DNA of 13,489 nt from JAKFWF01 sp031365375 (lineage in GTDB: Bacteria > Pseudomonadota > Alphaproteobacteria > Rhizobiales > Hyphomicrobiaceae). Shown here piece by piece: positions 7,256-13,489 of this stretch. How positions within the stretch are numbered: position 1 is the first letter of the stretch; each line of letters starts with the position of its first letter. The notes under the pieces were generated by a model, which saw nothing but the letters and a program-made list of their open reading frames with translations, had not been told where the DNA came from and did no database searches. Location: the NCBI GenBank assembly GCA_031365375.1, contig JANLXZ010000102.1:1-13489 (forward strand). Reading direction: 5' to 3'. The position numbers were made by a program, and so were the translations under genes.

Positions 7256-7287
7256 GCTCCGTGCGGCGTGACACGCTGCACCGGAGC
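7256..7287. terminator. long hairpin between convergent L,D-transpeptidase and rpe (bidirectional terminator candidate)
   Basis: GCTCCG (7256-7261) pairs with CGGAGC (7282-7287). After a one-base bulge at C7281, TGCGGCGT (7262-7269) pairs with ACGCTGCA (7273-7280), including one G-T pair. This leaves a GAC loop at 7270-7272: 14 pairs in total. It sits in the 52-bp gap between two convergent stop codons. No T run follows on either strand, so it would be a stem-only or factor-assisted terminator. Confidence 0.6.
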
Positions 7288-7290
7288 GCG

Positions 7291-7953
7291 TCAACGGCTT
7301 TGCGCTGATTTTCGGATGGCTGCTATGGTCTCGGCATACTTGCCGCCGGTGAAGACGGCTGAGCCCGCAACGAATGCGTTGGCGCCAGCTGCGGCTGCGA
7401 TTTTAGCTGTTTCCGGTGTCGCGCCGCCGTCGATTTCCAGATGAATATCGCGATCGCCGATCATCGCGCGTACGCGTTTGATCTTTTCGGCCATCGCCGG
7501 AATGAAGCTTTGCCCGCCGAAGCCGGGATTTACCGTCATCACCAGGATTAGATCGACGCGGTCGAGCACGTAGGCGATAGCATTTTCCGGCGTCGATGGG
7601 TTGAGCGCGACACCGGCCTTCTTGCCAAGTGAGCGGATCAGTTGCAGTGACCGGTCGAGGTGCGGCCCAGCTTCCGCGTGCACGGTAATAATGTCCGCAC
7701 CCGCTTTTGCGAAGGCTTCGATATACGCATCGACGGGTGCGATCATCAAATGAACGTCGAAGATTTTTGTGGTGTGCGGGCGCAGCGCTGCAACTACATT
7801 CGGGCCGATGGTGATGTTGGGCACGAAATGCCCATCCATGACATCGACGTGGACCCAATCGCAGCCCGCTGCATCGATCGCGCGAACCTCCTCGCCAAGT
7901 CTTGCGAAGTCGGCCGACAGGATCGACGGGGCAATAATGATGTCGCGGGCCAT
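7291..7953 (-). CDS. rpe: ribulose-phosphate 3-epimerase
   Basis: Rpe interconverts ribulose 5-phosphate and xylulose 5-phosphate in the pentose phosphate pathway (and in the Calvin cycle where present). This 220-residue TIM barrel is full length and contains all signatures: APSILSADF (8-16), HVDVMDGHFVPN (35-46), DVHLM (66-70), the phosphate-loop MTVNPGFGGQSF (139-150) and HLEIDGGA (171-178). The metal-binding and catalytic set His35, Asp37, His68 and Asp175 is intact. The frame is open to 8124, but the upstream 57 residues are not family-like. The start at 7953 (MARDIIIAPSI) is fixed by AGAGAGG six bases ahead and by family alignment. It is monocistronic here: the catabolic operon to the right is divergent, so no functional link is implied. 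A 17-bp inverted repeat lies 25 bp upstream of the start. Confidence 0.97.
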   Translation of the reverse strand: MARDIIIAPSILSADFARLGEEVRAIDAAGCDWVHVDVMDGHFVPNITIGPNVVAALRPHTTKIFDVHLMIAPVDAYIEAFAKAGADIITVHAEAGPHLDRSLQLIRSLGKKAGVALNPSTPENAIAYVLDRVDLILVMTVNPGFGGQSFIPAMAEKIKRVRAMIGDRDIHLEIDGGATPETAKIAAAAGANAFVAGSAVFTGGKYAETIAAIRKSAQSR

Positions 7954-7959
7954 GGGTTG

Positions 7960-7966
7960 CCTCTCT
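7960..7966 (-). promoter_or_regulatory. ribosome-binding site fixing the rpe start
   Basis: On the minus strand AGAGAGG lies six bases before ATG 7953. This supports the 220-residue form over the longer open frame that begins at 8124. Confidence 0.7.
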
Positions 7967-7977
7967 GGTCCAGATTG

Positions 7978-7994
7978 CAGGATCGTGTATCCTG
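7978..7994. promoter_or_regulatory. 17-bp inverted repeat upstream of rpe
   Basis: CAGGAT (7978-7983) and ATCCTG (7989-7994) are perfect 6-bp arms around CGTGT, in the divergent rpe/catabolic-operon region (7954-8187). It could be an operator or a leader hairpin 25 bp before the rpe start. Elsewhere in this 234-bp region, TTGGCA (8095-8100), a 17-bp spacer and TTAACA (8118-8123) form a weak candidate promoter for the operon. No regulator gene is adjacent within the window. Confidence 0.35.
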
Positions 7995-8187
7995 GCCGGC
8001 AGACCGCAGCAATGCTCCATGTCCGATTAGGGGCCTTCGCAATCGCAGCGTTGCGCAGAGAAACCTCGCCCAAAGATGCAATCCAGCCCCGCTCTTGGCA
8101 ATGCGATGATGGCTGCATTAACAAGGAGTCATGCTGGGCTTAGGACGGGTTCGGACCTAGGCTTCGACGTTGGGGAGATGAGCTTAC

Positions 8188-8967
8188 GTGACCTTCGAGA
8201 CCATCCTCTATGAGGAAGACGGCCCGGTCGGGACAATCACGCTGAACCGGCCGGACGACGGCAACATGTTCAATGCCACCATGTGTCATGAGATGCGCGA
8301 CTGCATCAACGCGATCCGGCGGGAGACGCGTACGCGCGTCATTGTCATCACTGGCGCGGGGGATAAGTTCTTCTGCATTGGCGGTCGCAAGGACGGCATG
8401 GAGGACACCAACCTTTATGCTGGCGTGCTGCCGACACTGGAAATGTATGAGTCGATCGAGCGACTGCAAAAGCCCGTGATCGCGTCCGTCAATGGGTTTG
8501 CGGTCGGTGGCGGCAACGTTCTGCAGGTCGTCTGCGATCTCACCATTGCCAAGGAAAGCGCGATCTTTCGCCAGGTCGGTCCGATGATGGGTTCGTTCGA
8601 TGCCGGCTACGGCACGTGGGTGCTGGAGGATGTGATCGGCCGCAAGCGGGCGAAGGAAATGTGGCTTCGCAATCCGAAACTCACCGCCGCCGAAGCGCTC
8701 GAATGGGGCCTCGTCAACAAGGTGGTGGCCGATGACAAGCTGAAGGAAGAGACGCGCAACATGGCGCTGGAAATTGCCGAGCGCGGTCCGTTTGCGGCAG
8801 CCGCGATCAAAGGAGCGTTCGGCGCAAGACACGGTGGCGTATCGGGGCTTGCACGCATGGCGCACGATTTGCTGCTGCGCGGCTACCTCAACACCGAGGA
8901 GTCGAAGGAGCTGTCGAAGGCGTTCGGTGAGCGCCGCAAGCCAGATCCAAATAAATTCGGAAAGTAA
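8188..8967 (+). CDS. MenB/BadI-like crotonase (candidate ring- or chain-cleaving beta-ketoacyl-CoA hydrolase)
   Basis: A 259-residue crotonase that resembles dihydroxynaphthoyl-CoA synthase (MenB) and 2-ketocyclohexanecarboxyl-CoA hydrolase (BadI) more than ordinary hydratases. The block IFRQVGPMMGSFDAGYGT (126-143) carries the MenB/BadI Asp (Asp138) that replaces the hydratase glutamates. The C-terminal NTEESKEL...RRKPDPNKF tail (235-257), preceded by Tyr233, is also MenB/BadI-like. Oxyanion segments are FFCIGGRKDG (61-70) and GFAVGGGN (103-110). In MenB and BadI the first is followed by Asp (GGD); here it is Arg, so activity may differ. BadI opens a cyclic beta-keto thioester with water. 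No menaquinone genes are nearby, and the following ligase and dehydrogenases favour a catabolic role. The start is GTG 8188 with GGGGAGA about ten bases upstream. It is the first gene of a tight operon; the ligase starts three bases after its stop. Confidence 0.82.
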   Translation: MTFETILYEEDGPVGTITLNRPDDGNMFNATMCHEMRDCINAIRRETRTRVIVITGAGDKFFCIGGRKDGMEDTNLYAGVLPTLEMYESIERLQKPVIASVNGFAVGGGNVLQVVCDLTIAKESAIFRQVGPMMGSFDAGYGTWVLEDVIGRKRAKEMWLRNPKLTAAEALEWGLVNKVVADDKLKEETRNMALEIAERGPFAAAAIKGAFGARHGGVSGLARMAHDLLLRGYLNTEESKELSKAFGERRKPDPNKFGK

Positions 8968-8970
8968 TCC

Positions 8971-10587
8971 ATGCGTCCATTTCTGACGCTGCATCATCCG
9001 GCGGCGGCAAAACGTTACTACGCTTGCGGCCATTGGAGCGATGAGACGCTGTACGGCCTGCTCGCCAAGCATGCCGCAGAACGGCCAGACATTGTTGCTG
9101 CTCGTGACGGGTCAAGACGACTGAACTGGTCGCAGATGCTGACTTGGGTCGACGACATCGCGGCGGCGCTGGCCGAGGCCGGGATCGCTGGCGGAGATCG
9201 CGTATCGATCTGGTCAGACAATCGCCTCGAGGCAGTGGCGATGTTTCTCGCCTGCGCACGGTCCGGTGTCGCGTGTAATCCTAGCTTGCATCGCACGTAT
9301 ACCAGCGCCGAAATCGTGCAGCTGCTCGACCGGCTCAAGAGCAAGCTGCTGCTGACGCGAAACGGTTGGGGCTCGGACGCCATCGCCGACGGCATTTCGC
9401 CTCTTCTCCAGTCGGCCACCTCGTTGAAGGCGATCTGGACAGCGGAGACACTGCCGACGCCACGAGCTGCACCGCCTGCCGCCAACACCGACCCCGATAA
9501 GGTCGCCTACCTCGCATTTACTTCGGGCACGACTGGCGCTCCGAAGTGCGTCATGCACTCCGACAACACGCTGCTTGCCAATGCGCGCGACATGGTTCGC
9601 ACTTGGAACCACGGACCCCATTCGAAAATCCTGTCACTGTCGCCGCTATCGCATCACATTGCCTGGGTTGGCGTCGCGCAGTGGCTCAAGGCGGGGGCAG
9701 AGTTCATCACCGACGACCCGCCTCCCGGTACCGCCCGGCTTGATTGGATCATAGAGACCGGAGCCACCTATGTGCTCGGCGTACCAACGCACGCGATGGA
9801 TATCCTGGCCGAGCAGAAGCGGCACGGCATCGCCCGGCTCGGTAAGGTCGAAGTGTTCTATATGGCCGGCGCGCCGATCCCGCCCACCGTTGCTGCGGCC
9901 TTCGTCGCACAAGGCATCAAGCCGCAGAATGTCTACGGCATGACGGAGAACTCCTCGCACCAGTTCACCCATCCGAACGACACGACCGATACCATAGTCA
10001 ACACTTGTGGGCGCGGAGGCGGCGGTTACGAAGTCCGCGTATTCGATGCGGTCAATCCGGACGTCGAAATGCCGGTCGGCACGGTCGGACACATCGGCGG
10101 ACGCGGCGCGGCGCTGATGCTCGGCTATTTCGACAATCAGACCGCCACCGAGACGAGCTTCAATCGCGACGGCTGGTTCATGTCAGGCGATTTGGGCGTG
10201 TTGGATGCCGAGGGCAACCTCAAGATCGAGGGACGGTTGAAGGATCTGATCATCCGCGGCGGCCACAACATTTATCCGGCCGAAATTGAAGCCTTGGCCT
10301 TGCGGCACATCGGGGTTGCCCGATGCGCCGCTTTCCCCGTCGCCGACGAACGACTTGGGGAGCGCGTGTGTATCGCCATCATCGGCAACATCGGATCAGA
10401 TGTACTGCTCGATCATCTGGCGGCCGAAGGGCTCTCGAAGTACGATATGCCGGAGTATTTCTTACGCCTTGATGCGTTCCCGCTGACGCCCAGTGGCAAG
10501 ATTCTAAAACGCGAACTGATCGAGATGGTCAAACGCGGTGAGCTGAGGGCAACAGCCATTCGTTATCTGGCACCAAAGGAGAGTTGA
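8971..10587 (+). CDS. AMP-forming acyl-CoA ligase (adenylate-forming family, AliA-like)
   Basis: A 538-residue class I adenylate-forming enzyme expected to activate a carboxylic acid with ATP and CoA. The core motifs are all present: A3 P-loop YLAFTSGTTGAPK (180-192), A5 VYGMTENS (321-328), A7 GWFMSGDLG (401-409), A8 hinge GRLKDLIIRGGHNIYPAEIE (421-440) and A10 PLTPSGKILKREL (504-516) with catalytic Lys510. The SLHRTYTSAEIVQLLDRLKS region (105-124) resembles that of ligases annotated as cyclohexanecarboxylate-CoA ligase, though the substrate pocket cannot be decoded by eye. No signal peptide or membrane segment is evident, so it should be cytoplasmic. It sits three bases after the BadI-like gene and one base before the dehydrogenase gene, which strongly suggests it supplies the CoA thioester for the operon's pathway. 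Confidence 0.88.
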   Translation: MRPFLTLHHPAAAKRYYACGHWSDETLYGLLAKHAAERPDIVAARDGSRRLNWSQMLTWVDDIAAALAEAGIAGGDRVSIWSDNRLEAVAMFLACARSGVACNPSLHRTYTSAEIVQLLDRLKSKLLLTRNGWGSDAIADGISPLLQSATSLKAIWTAETLPTPRAAPPAANTDPDKVAYLAFTSGTTGAPKCVMHSDNTLLANARDMVRTWNHGPHSKILSLSPLSHHIAWVGVAQWLKAGAEFITDDPPPGTARLDWIIETGATYVLGVPTHAMDILAEQKRHGIARLGKVEVFYMAGAPIPPTVAAAFVAQGIKPQNVYGMTENSSHQFTHPNDTTDTIVNTCGRGGGGYEVRVFDAVNPDVEMPVGTVGHIGGRGAALMLGYFDNQTATETSFNRDGWFMSGDLGVLDAEGNLKIEGRLKDLIIRGGHNIYPAEIEALALRHIGVARCAAFPVADERLGERVCIAIIGNIGSDVLLDHLAAEGLSKYDMPEYFLRLDAFPLTPSGKILKRELIEMVKRGELRATAIRYLAPKES

Positions 10588-10588
10588 A

Positions 10589-11296
10589 ATGCGTGGCGGC
10601 CAGATCATCGTCACGGGCGCACAACGTGGGATTGGTGCGGCAATCGCGGCTGAGCTGAAATCGCGCGGGTTCAATGTGGCTGGCACCTCGCGCTCAGGCG
10701 ACACGGCGGTCGGCCCCGGCCACGCCTGCGATGTGACCGATGAAGCGGCAATTGCGCAGACAGTCTCGGCGATTGCCGCCCGAGGTCCGATCATCGGGCT
10801 CGTCAACAACGCCGGCCTACATGAAACGTCGCCAGCAGCCCGACTATCGGCGACCGCGTTCGAGAACATCATTCGTACCAACGCCACATCCGTGCTGGTG
10901 GCCGCGCGCGAAGCCTACCCGCACATCAAGGCGGCCGGTGGCGGCATGATCGTCAACATCGGTTCCTTTTTCGACAAGCTAGGCGTGCCGGAAAACACTG
11001 CCTACTGCGCATCAAAAGCCGCGGTAGCCGCGATCACCCGTTGCCTCGCGGTCGAGTGGGCGGCAGACAACATTCGCGTGATGAACATTGCGCCGGGCTA
11101 CATCGAGACCGACCTCAATCACGACTTCCTTGCGAAGGACAAAGTCCGCGCGTGGCTGTCGAGGAGGGTACCAGTCGGCAGGGCCGGCAAGCCGGAGGAG
11201 GTTGCGCGCATTGTCGCCGGCTTGTTCCGCGAAGACGTAGGTTTCCTCACTGGCGAGACCATCTACCTCGACGGCGGCCAAGGGATGAACCACTGA
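10589..11296 (+). CDS. short-chain dehydrogenase/reductase (BadH-like role possible)
   Basis: A 235-residue classical SDR. The NAD(P)-binding glycine motif is TGAQRGIG (9-16), followed by CDVT (47-50) and NNAG (73-76). The catalytic tetrad is Asn98, Ser126, Tyr139 and Lys143 (IVNIGSFF ... AYCASK), and the PGYIETDL motif follows (169-176). The C-terminal FLTGETIYLDGGQGM is the usual SDR ending. Ser34/Arg35 after the second strand hints at NADP preference, but this is weak evidence. In the R. palustris alicyclic-acid pathway an SDR (BadH) oxidises 2-hydroxycyclohexanecarboxyl-CoA to the keto thioester that BadI opens; a similar step is inferred from the neighbours. AAAGGAGAG (10575-10583), a strong Shine-Dalgarno sequence, precedes the ATG, which is one base after the ligase stop. 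Its stop overlaps the next start (TGATG). Confidence 0.88.
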   Translation: MRGGQIIVTGAQRGIGAAIAAELKSRGFNVAGTSRSGDTAVGPGHACDVTDEAAIAQTVSAIAARGPIIGLVNNAGLHETSPAARLSATAFENIIRTNATSVLVAAREAYPHIKAAGGGMIVNIGSFFDKLGVPENTAYCASKAAVAAITRCLAVEWAADNIRVMNIAPGYIETDLNHDFLAKDKVRAWLSRRVPVGRAGKPEEVARIVAGLFREDVGFLTGETIYLDGGQGMNH

Positions 11297-12474
11297 TGAA
11301 AATTTTCGAGCAGCTGGAGCGGCAACGGCGCTGGAACGACGACGAGCGGATGGTGCTCGACAGCGTGCGGCGGATGGCGATCGAGGTGATCGCACCGAAC
11401 GCCGAACACGCCGATCGCACGGCGGAGTTCCCGTGGAAGAACATCGAAGCGATCAACGCGCTCGGGTTGAACTCGATCTTCGTGCCCGAGGCCTACGGCG
11501 GCTCACCGATGTCGTTCCGGTTGTACCTCGAAGTGGTTAAGGTGATCTCGGAAGCCTGCGCATCGACCGGCATCGTTTACGCCACCAATTATCACGGTAT
11601 GAAGCCGCTCATCGACTACGGCACTGAGGAGCAGAAGCAGCGGTTGCTGCCGCGCATTGCGGCCGGCGGGCTCGGGTCGCTGGCGATCACGGAGAGCGAT
11701 GCCGGGTCGGATGCAACGGGCATGAAGACGAGCTTCCGTCCGGACGGCGATCACATCGTCATTGATGGATCGAAGCTGTTTATTTCCAGCGGTGACGTGG
11801 CTGATCTCATCTTGTTGTTTGGCAAGTGGTCCGAGATCGATGATCCGAAGAAAGCGATTTCGGTTTTGGTATTCGAGAAGGGCACGCCCGGCTTCGAGGT
11901 AACGCGGCTGGAAAAAAAGATGGGCCATCGCGCGTCATCGACGGCGGCACTGGCCTTCAACGGGGCACGGGTGCCGCGCGTGAACCTGATCGGCAATCCG
12001 GGTGATGGCTTGAAGCTGCTGCTCGGCTCACTCAACAAGTCGCGGCCGAGCGTGGCGGCACATGCCCTCGGCATCGCTCACGCTGCGTTCAAGGATATGG
12101 TCGCCTACATGAACGACCGTCGGCAATCGGGCCAGCGGGTGATCGACTTTCAAGGCAACCAATTTACGATCGCCGATCTTGCGACTGATCTGGCAATGGC
12201 GGAAGCCTGGCTCGATTATGTGGCCGGGCTCGTTGAAAGCGGCGCAACCGATTTCGGTCTGGAAGCCTCGATGGCAAAGATGCGCGCCTCCGACCTTGCC
12301 ATGCGTATCTCGACCGAGGCCGTACAGATGCACGGCGGCTATGGCTACTGCAGCGACTACCGGGTCGAACGGCTGATGCGCGACGCCAAGATCACGCAAA
12401 TCTGGGAAGGCACCAACCAAGTGCATCGCCAACTGATCGGCCGCAGCTTTGCCAACAAGGGAGCGCGCGCATGA
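11296..12474 (+). CDS. acyl-CoA dehydrogenase
   Basis: A 392-residue flavoprotein of normal length, introducing an alpha,beta double bond into an acyl-CoA and passing electrons to ETF. Visible motifs are the N-terminal helices to LNSIFVPEAYGG (58-69), family signature 1 as LAITESDAGSD (129-139), the flavin-contacting KLFISSGD (160-167, where many relatives have WITNG), the LEKKMGHRASST region (205-216), and signature 2 around STEAVQMHGGYGY (339-351). The catalytic base is Glu371 in IWEGTNQ, in the straight-chain/short-chain position. The ATG at 11296 overlaps the SDR stop by one base with AAGGG upstream; the longer open frame back to 11041 is out of family and lies inside the SDR gene. Its ATGA overlap with the following gene implies translational coupling. 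A BadI-type neighbour suggests a cyclic or branched substrate; chain specificity is not readable. Confidence 0.93.
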   Translation: MKIFEQLERQRRWNDDERMVLDSVRRMAIEVIAPNAEHADRTAEFPWKNIEAINALGLNSIFVPEAYGGSPMSFRLYLEVVKVISEACASTGIVYATNYHGMKPLIDYGTEEQKQRLLPRIAAGGLGSLAITESDAGSDATGMKTSFRPDGDHIVIDGSKLFISSGDVADLILLFGKWSEIDDPKKAISVLVFEKGTPGFEVTRLEKKMGHRASSTAALAFNGARVPRVNLIGNPGDGLKLLLGSLNKSRPSVAAHALGIAHAAFKDMVAYMNDRRQSGQRVIDFQGNQFTIADLATDLAMAEAWLDYVAGLVESGATDFGLEASMAKMRASDLAMRISTEAVQMHGGYGYCSDYRVERLMRDAKITQIWEGTNQVHRQLIGRSFANKGARA

Positions 12475-13349
12475 CCGCGATCAAAACCGTCGGCGTCTGC
12501 GGAGCAGCCGGCACCATGGGAGCCGGCATCGCGATCGTCGCGGCGCGAGCTGGCTTCAAGACGATTTGCTTTGATCGATCGGCGGAGGGGCTAGCCCGTG
12601 CCGCCAAACAGACTGAAGGCTTCTTCAGCAAGTCGGTTGAGCGGGGCAAGATGAAGCCGCAGAATCGCGACGCCGTGCTCGGCAACTTGAGTTCGACGGC
12701 AGACCTATCAGAACTCGGCGCCTGCGATCTCGTGATCGAAGCGGTGTTCGAGGATCTGAGCATCAAGCGTCAACTCCTCGGCGATCTCGACAGCGTTTGC
12801 CGATCCGACACGATATACGCCTCCAACACATCGACGCTCTCGATCACCGAGATCGCGGCGGGATCAAAGCGCCCCCATAACGTCGTCGGCATGCACTTTT
12901 GTCTGCCGGCGCAATTGATGAAACTGATCGAGATGTCACCCGGCATCCTCACCTCGGACGATACGTTTCGCACAGCCTGGAGCTGGACCGAATCGTGCGG
13001 ACAGATCCCGGTGAAGACGCAGGATAAGCCGGGCTTCATTCTCAACGCGCTGCTGGTGCCGTTCAATAACGATGCGATCCGCGCAGTGGAAGCAGGCGTC
13101 GCTGAACCAGCCGACATCGACCGCGCGATTAAAACCGCGCTCGGCTACAAGATGGGCCCGCTCGAGTTGATTGACCTCGTCGGTCTCGATACGCAAGTGC
13201 GGCTGTGCGAAGCATTCTATCCGGTGACGCTTGATCCGCGTGCGGCAGCGCCGCCCTTGCTTCGACGCATGGTCGCGGCCGGGCTGCTCGGACGCAAGTC
13301 AGGACGCGGTTTCTTCACCTATGACGGCAGCACTATGTTCGGGGCCTGA
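12471..13349 (+). CDS. 3-hydroxyacyl-CoA dehydrogenase (FadB2/PaaH type) with an unusual NAD loop
   Basis: A 292-residue, single-function L-3-hydroxyacyl-CoA dehydrogenase with an N-terminal Rossmann domain and a C-terminal helical domain. Catalytic residues have canonical spacing: Ser121 (SNTSTL), His142 (VVGMHF), Glu154 (MKLIEM) and Asn192 (FILNALL). The tail ends with LLGRKSGRGFFTYD (272-285), as usual. Two oddities are visible. The glycine loop reads G11-A-A-G14-T-M-G17, that is GxxGxxG rather than the family GxGxxG. After the catalytic His the usual FNP is CLP. Both are plain in the sequence, and the frame is open around them. It would oxidise the 3-hydroxyacyl-CoA made after desaturation and hydration. 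The start overlaps the acyl-CoA dehydrogenase stop by four bases (ATGA). With an SDR also in the operon, two alcohol-oxidising steps or stereospecificities may exist. Confidence 0.9.
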   Translation: MTAIKTVGVCGAAGTMGAGIAIVAARAGFKTICFDRSAEGLARAAKQTEGFFSKSVERGKMKPQNRDAVLGNLSSTADLSELGACDLVIEAVFEDLSIKRQLLGDLDSVCRSDTIYASNTSTLSITEIAAGSKRPHNVVGMHFCLPAQLMKLIEMSPGILTSDDTFRTAWSWTESCGQIPVKTQDKPGFILNALLVPFNNDAIRAVEAGVAEPADIDRAIKTALGYKMGPLELIDLVGLDTQVRLCEAFYPVTLDPRAAAPPLLRRMVAAGLLGRKSGRGFFTYDGSTMFGA

Positions 13350-13352
13350 GCC

Positions 13353-13489
13353 ATGAAATTCGCAATCGTAAGTGGAGGCGAGAGCCGATCGTTCCCGGCG
13401 GGCGATACATTTTTGGCGAGTGCGGTGCCTATCGACCAAGCAGATGTCGTGATCTACGTCGGTGGGGCGCGTCACCTTGCCGATGCGAC
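13353..13489 (+). CDS. unrecognised ORF, 5' part only (runs off the right edge)
   Basis: An ATG three bases after the preceding stop opens a frame of 45 codons to the window end. The protein begins MKFAIVSGGESRSF and contains a second hydrophobic strand-like ADVVIYVGGARHLADA. This suggests an alternating alpha/beta fold, perhaps nucleotide-binding, but no family can be named from 45 residues. GGGG at 13341-13344 gives a plausible Shine-Dalgarno. The tight spacing makes it a likely sixth gene of the catabolic operon. Confidence 0.5.
   Translation, partial: MKFAIVSGGESRSFPAGDTFLASAVPIDQADVVIYVGGARHLADA

Noticed and set aside
7954..8124. N-terminal extension of rpe to the upstream ATG at 8124
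   Set aside because: The 57 additional residues do not resemble the family, whereas ATG 7953 has a well-placed AGAGAGG and gives the normal 220-residue length.
8131..8160. Nine-codon leader ORF (MLGLGRVRT) upstream of the catabolic operon with AAGGAG ahead of it
   Set aside because: The Shine-Dalgarno is only two bases from the ATG, too close for good initiation, and no attenuator-like alternative stems or repeated regulatory codons are evident.
8140..9072. 310-residue minus-strand open frame opposite the BadI-like crotonase and ligase start
   Set aside because: It lies antisense to well-supported genes, is rich in His, Arg and Leu with no recognisable domain, and such long shadows are common opposite GC-rich crotonase genes.
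11041..11295. N-terminal extension of the acyl-CoA dehydrogenase frame within the SDR gene
   Set aside because: The stretch is Arg-rich, overlaps a well-supported SDR, and family homology begins only at MKIFEQLERQ (11296).

Overview
The window looks like a chromosomal stretch of an alphaproteobacterium, most likely Hyphomicrobiales (Nitrobacteraceae/Xanthobacteraceae-like). The pointers are GC-rich coding DNA, an NAD-dependent formate-dehydrogenase-type NuoE domain with an N-terminal extension, a YjbE-type TerC protein, a YcbB-type L,D-transpeptidase and several CoA-thioester catabolic genes. This assignment is inferred from protein style, not from a marker gene. I see no rRNA, tRNA, insertion sequence, phage gene or CRISPR array.

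Left part (1-5424). The start of a NuoE/FdsG-type iron-sulfur subunit runs off the left edge on the minus strand. A divergent intergenic region with a 17-bp inverted repeat separates it from a plus-strand TerC/YjbE membrane protein. Then come minus-strand genes: a MetX-like alpha/beta hydrolase preceded 10 bp upstream by a second alpha/beta hydrolase (a likely pair), then moaA, and a LiuC-like enoyl-CoA hydratase 60 bp upstream of moaA. MoaA makes the molybdenum cofactor precursor that an FDH-type enzyme would need, so their proximity may or may not be functional.

Middle (5425-8187). A 431-bp gene-free region leads to a plus-strand, exported L,D-transpeptidase. This converges on minus-strand rpe, with a strong hairpin between the two. 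Rpe is divergent from the operon on its right.

Right part (8188-13489). Six plus-strand genes are packed with gaps or overlaps of only 1-4 bases: a MenB/BadI-type crotonase, an AMP-forming acyl-CoA ligase, a short-chain dehydrogenase, an acyl-CoA dehydrogenase, a 3-hydroxyacyl-CoA dehydrogenase and an unrecognised partial ORF. Together they read as a catabolic operon: activate a carboxylic acid to its CoA thioester, desaturate it, oxidise a hydroxyl to a keto group, and cleave a cyclic or branched beta-keto thioester hydrolytically. The protein classes match those of the Rhodopseudomonas palustris badHI-aliAB alicyclic acid pathway, but gene order, an additional HAD enzyme and some active-site residues differ. 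This operon is the most interesting part of the window; its substrate cannot be read from sequence alone.
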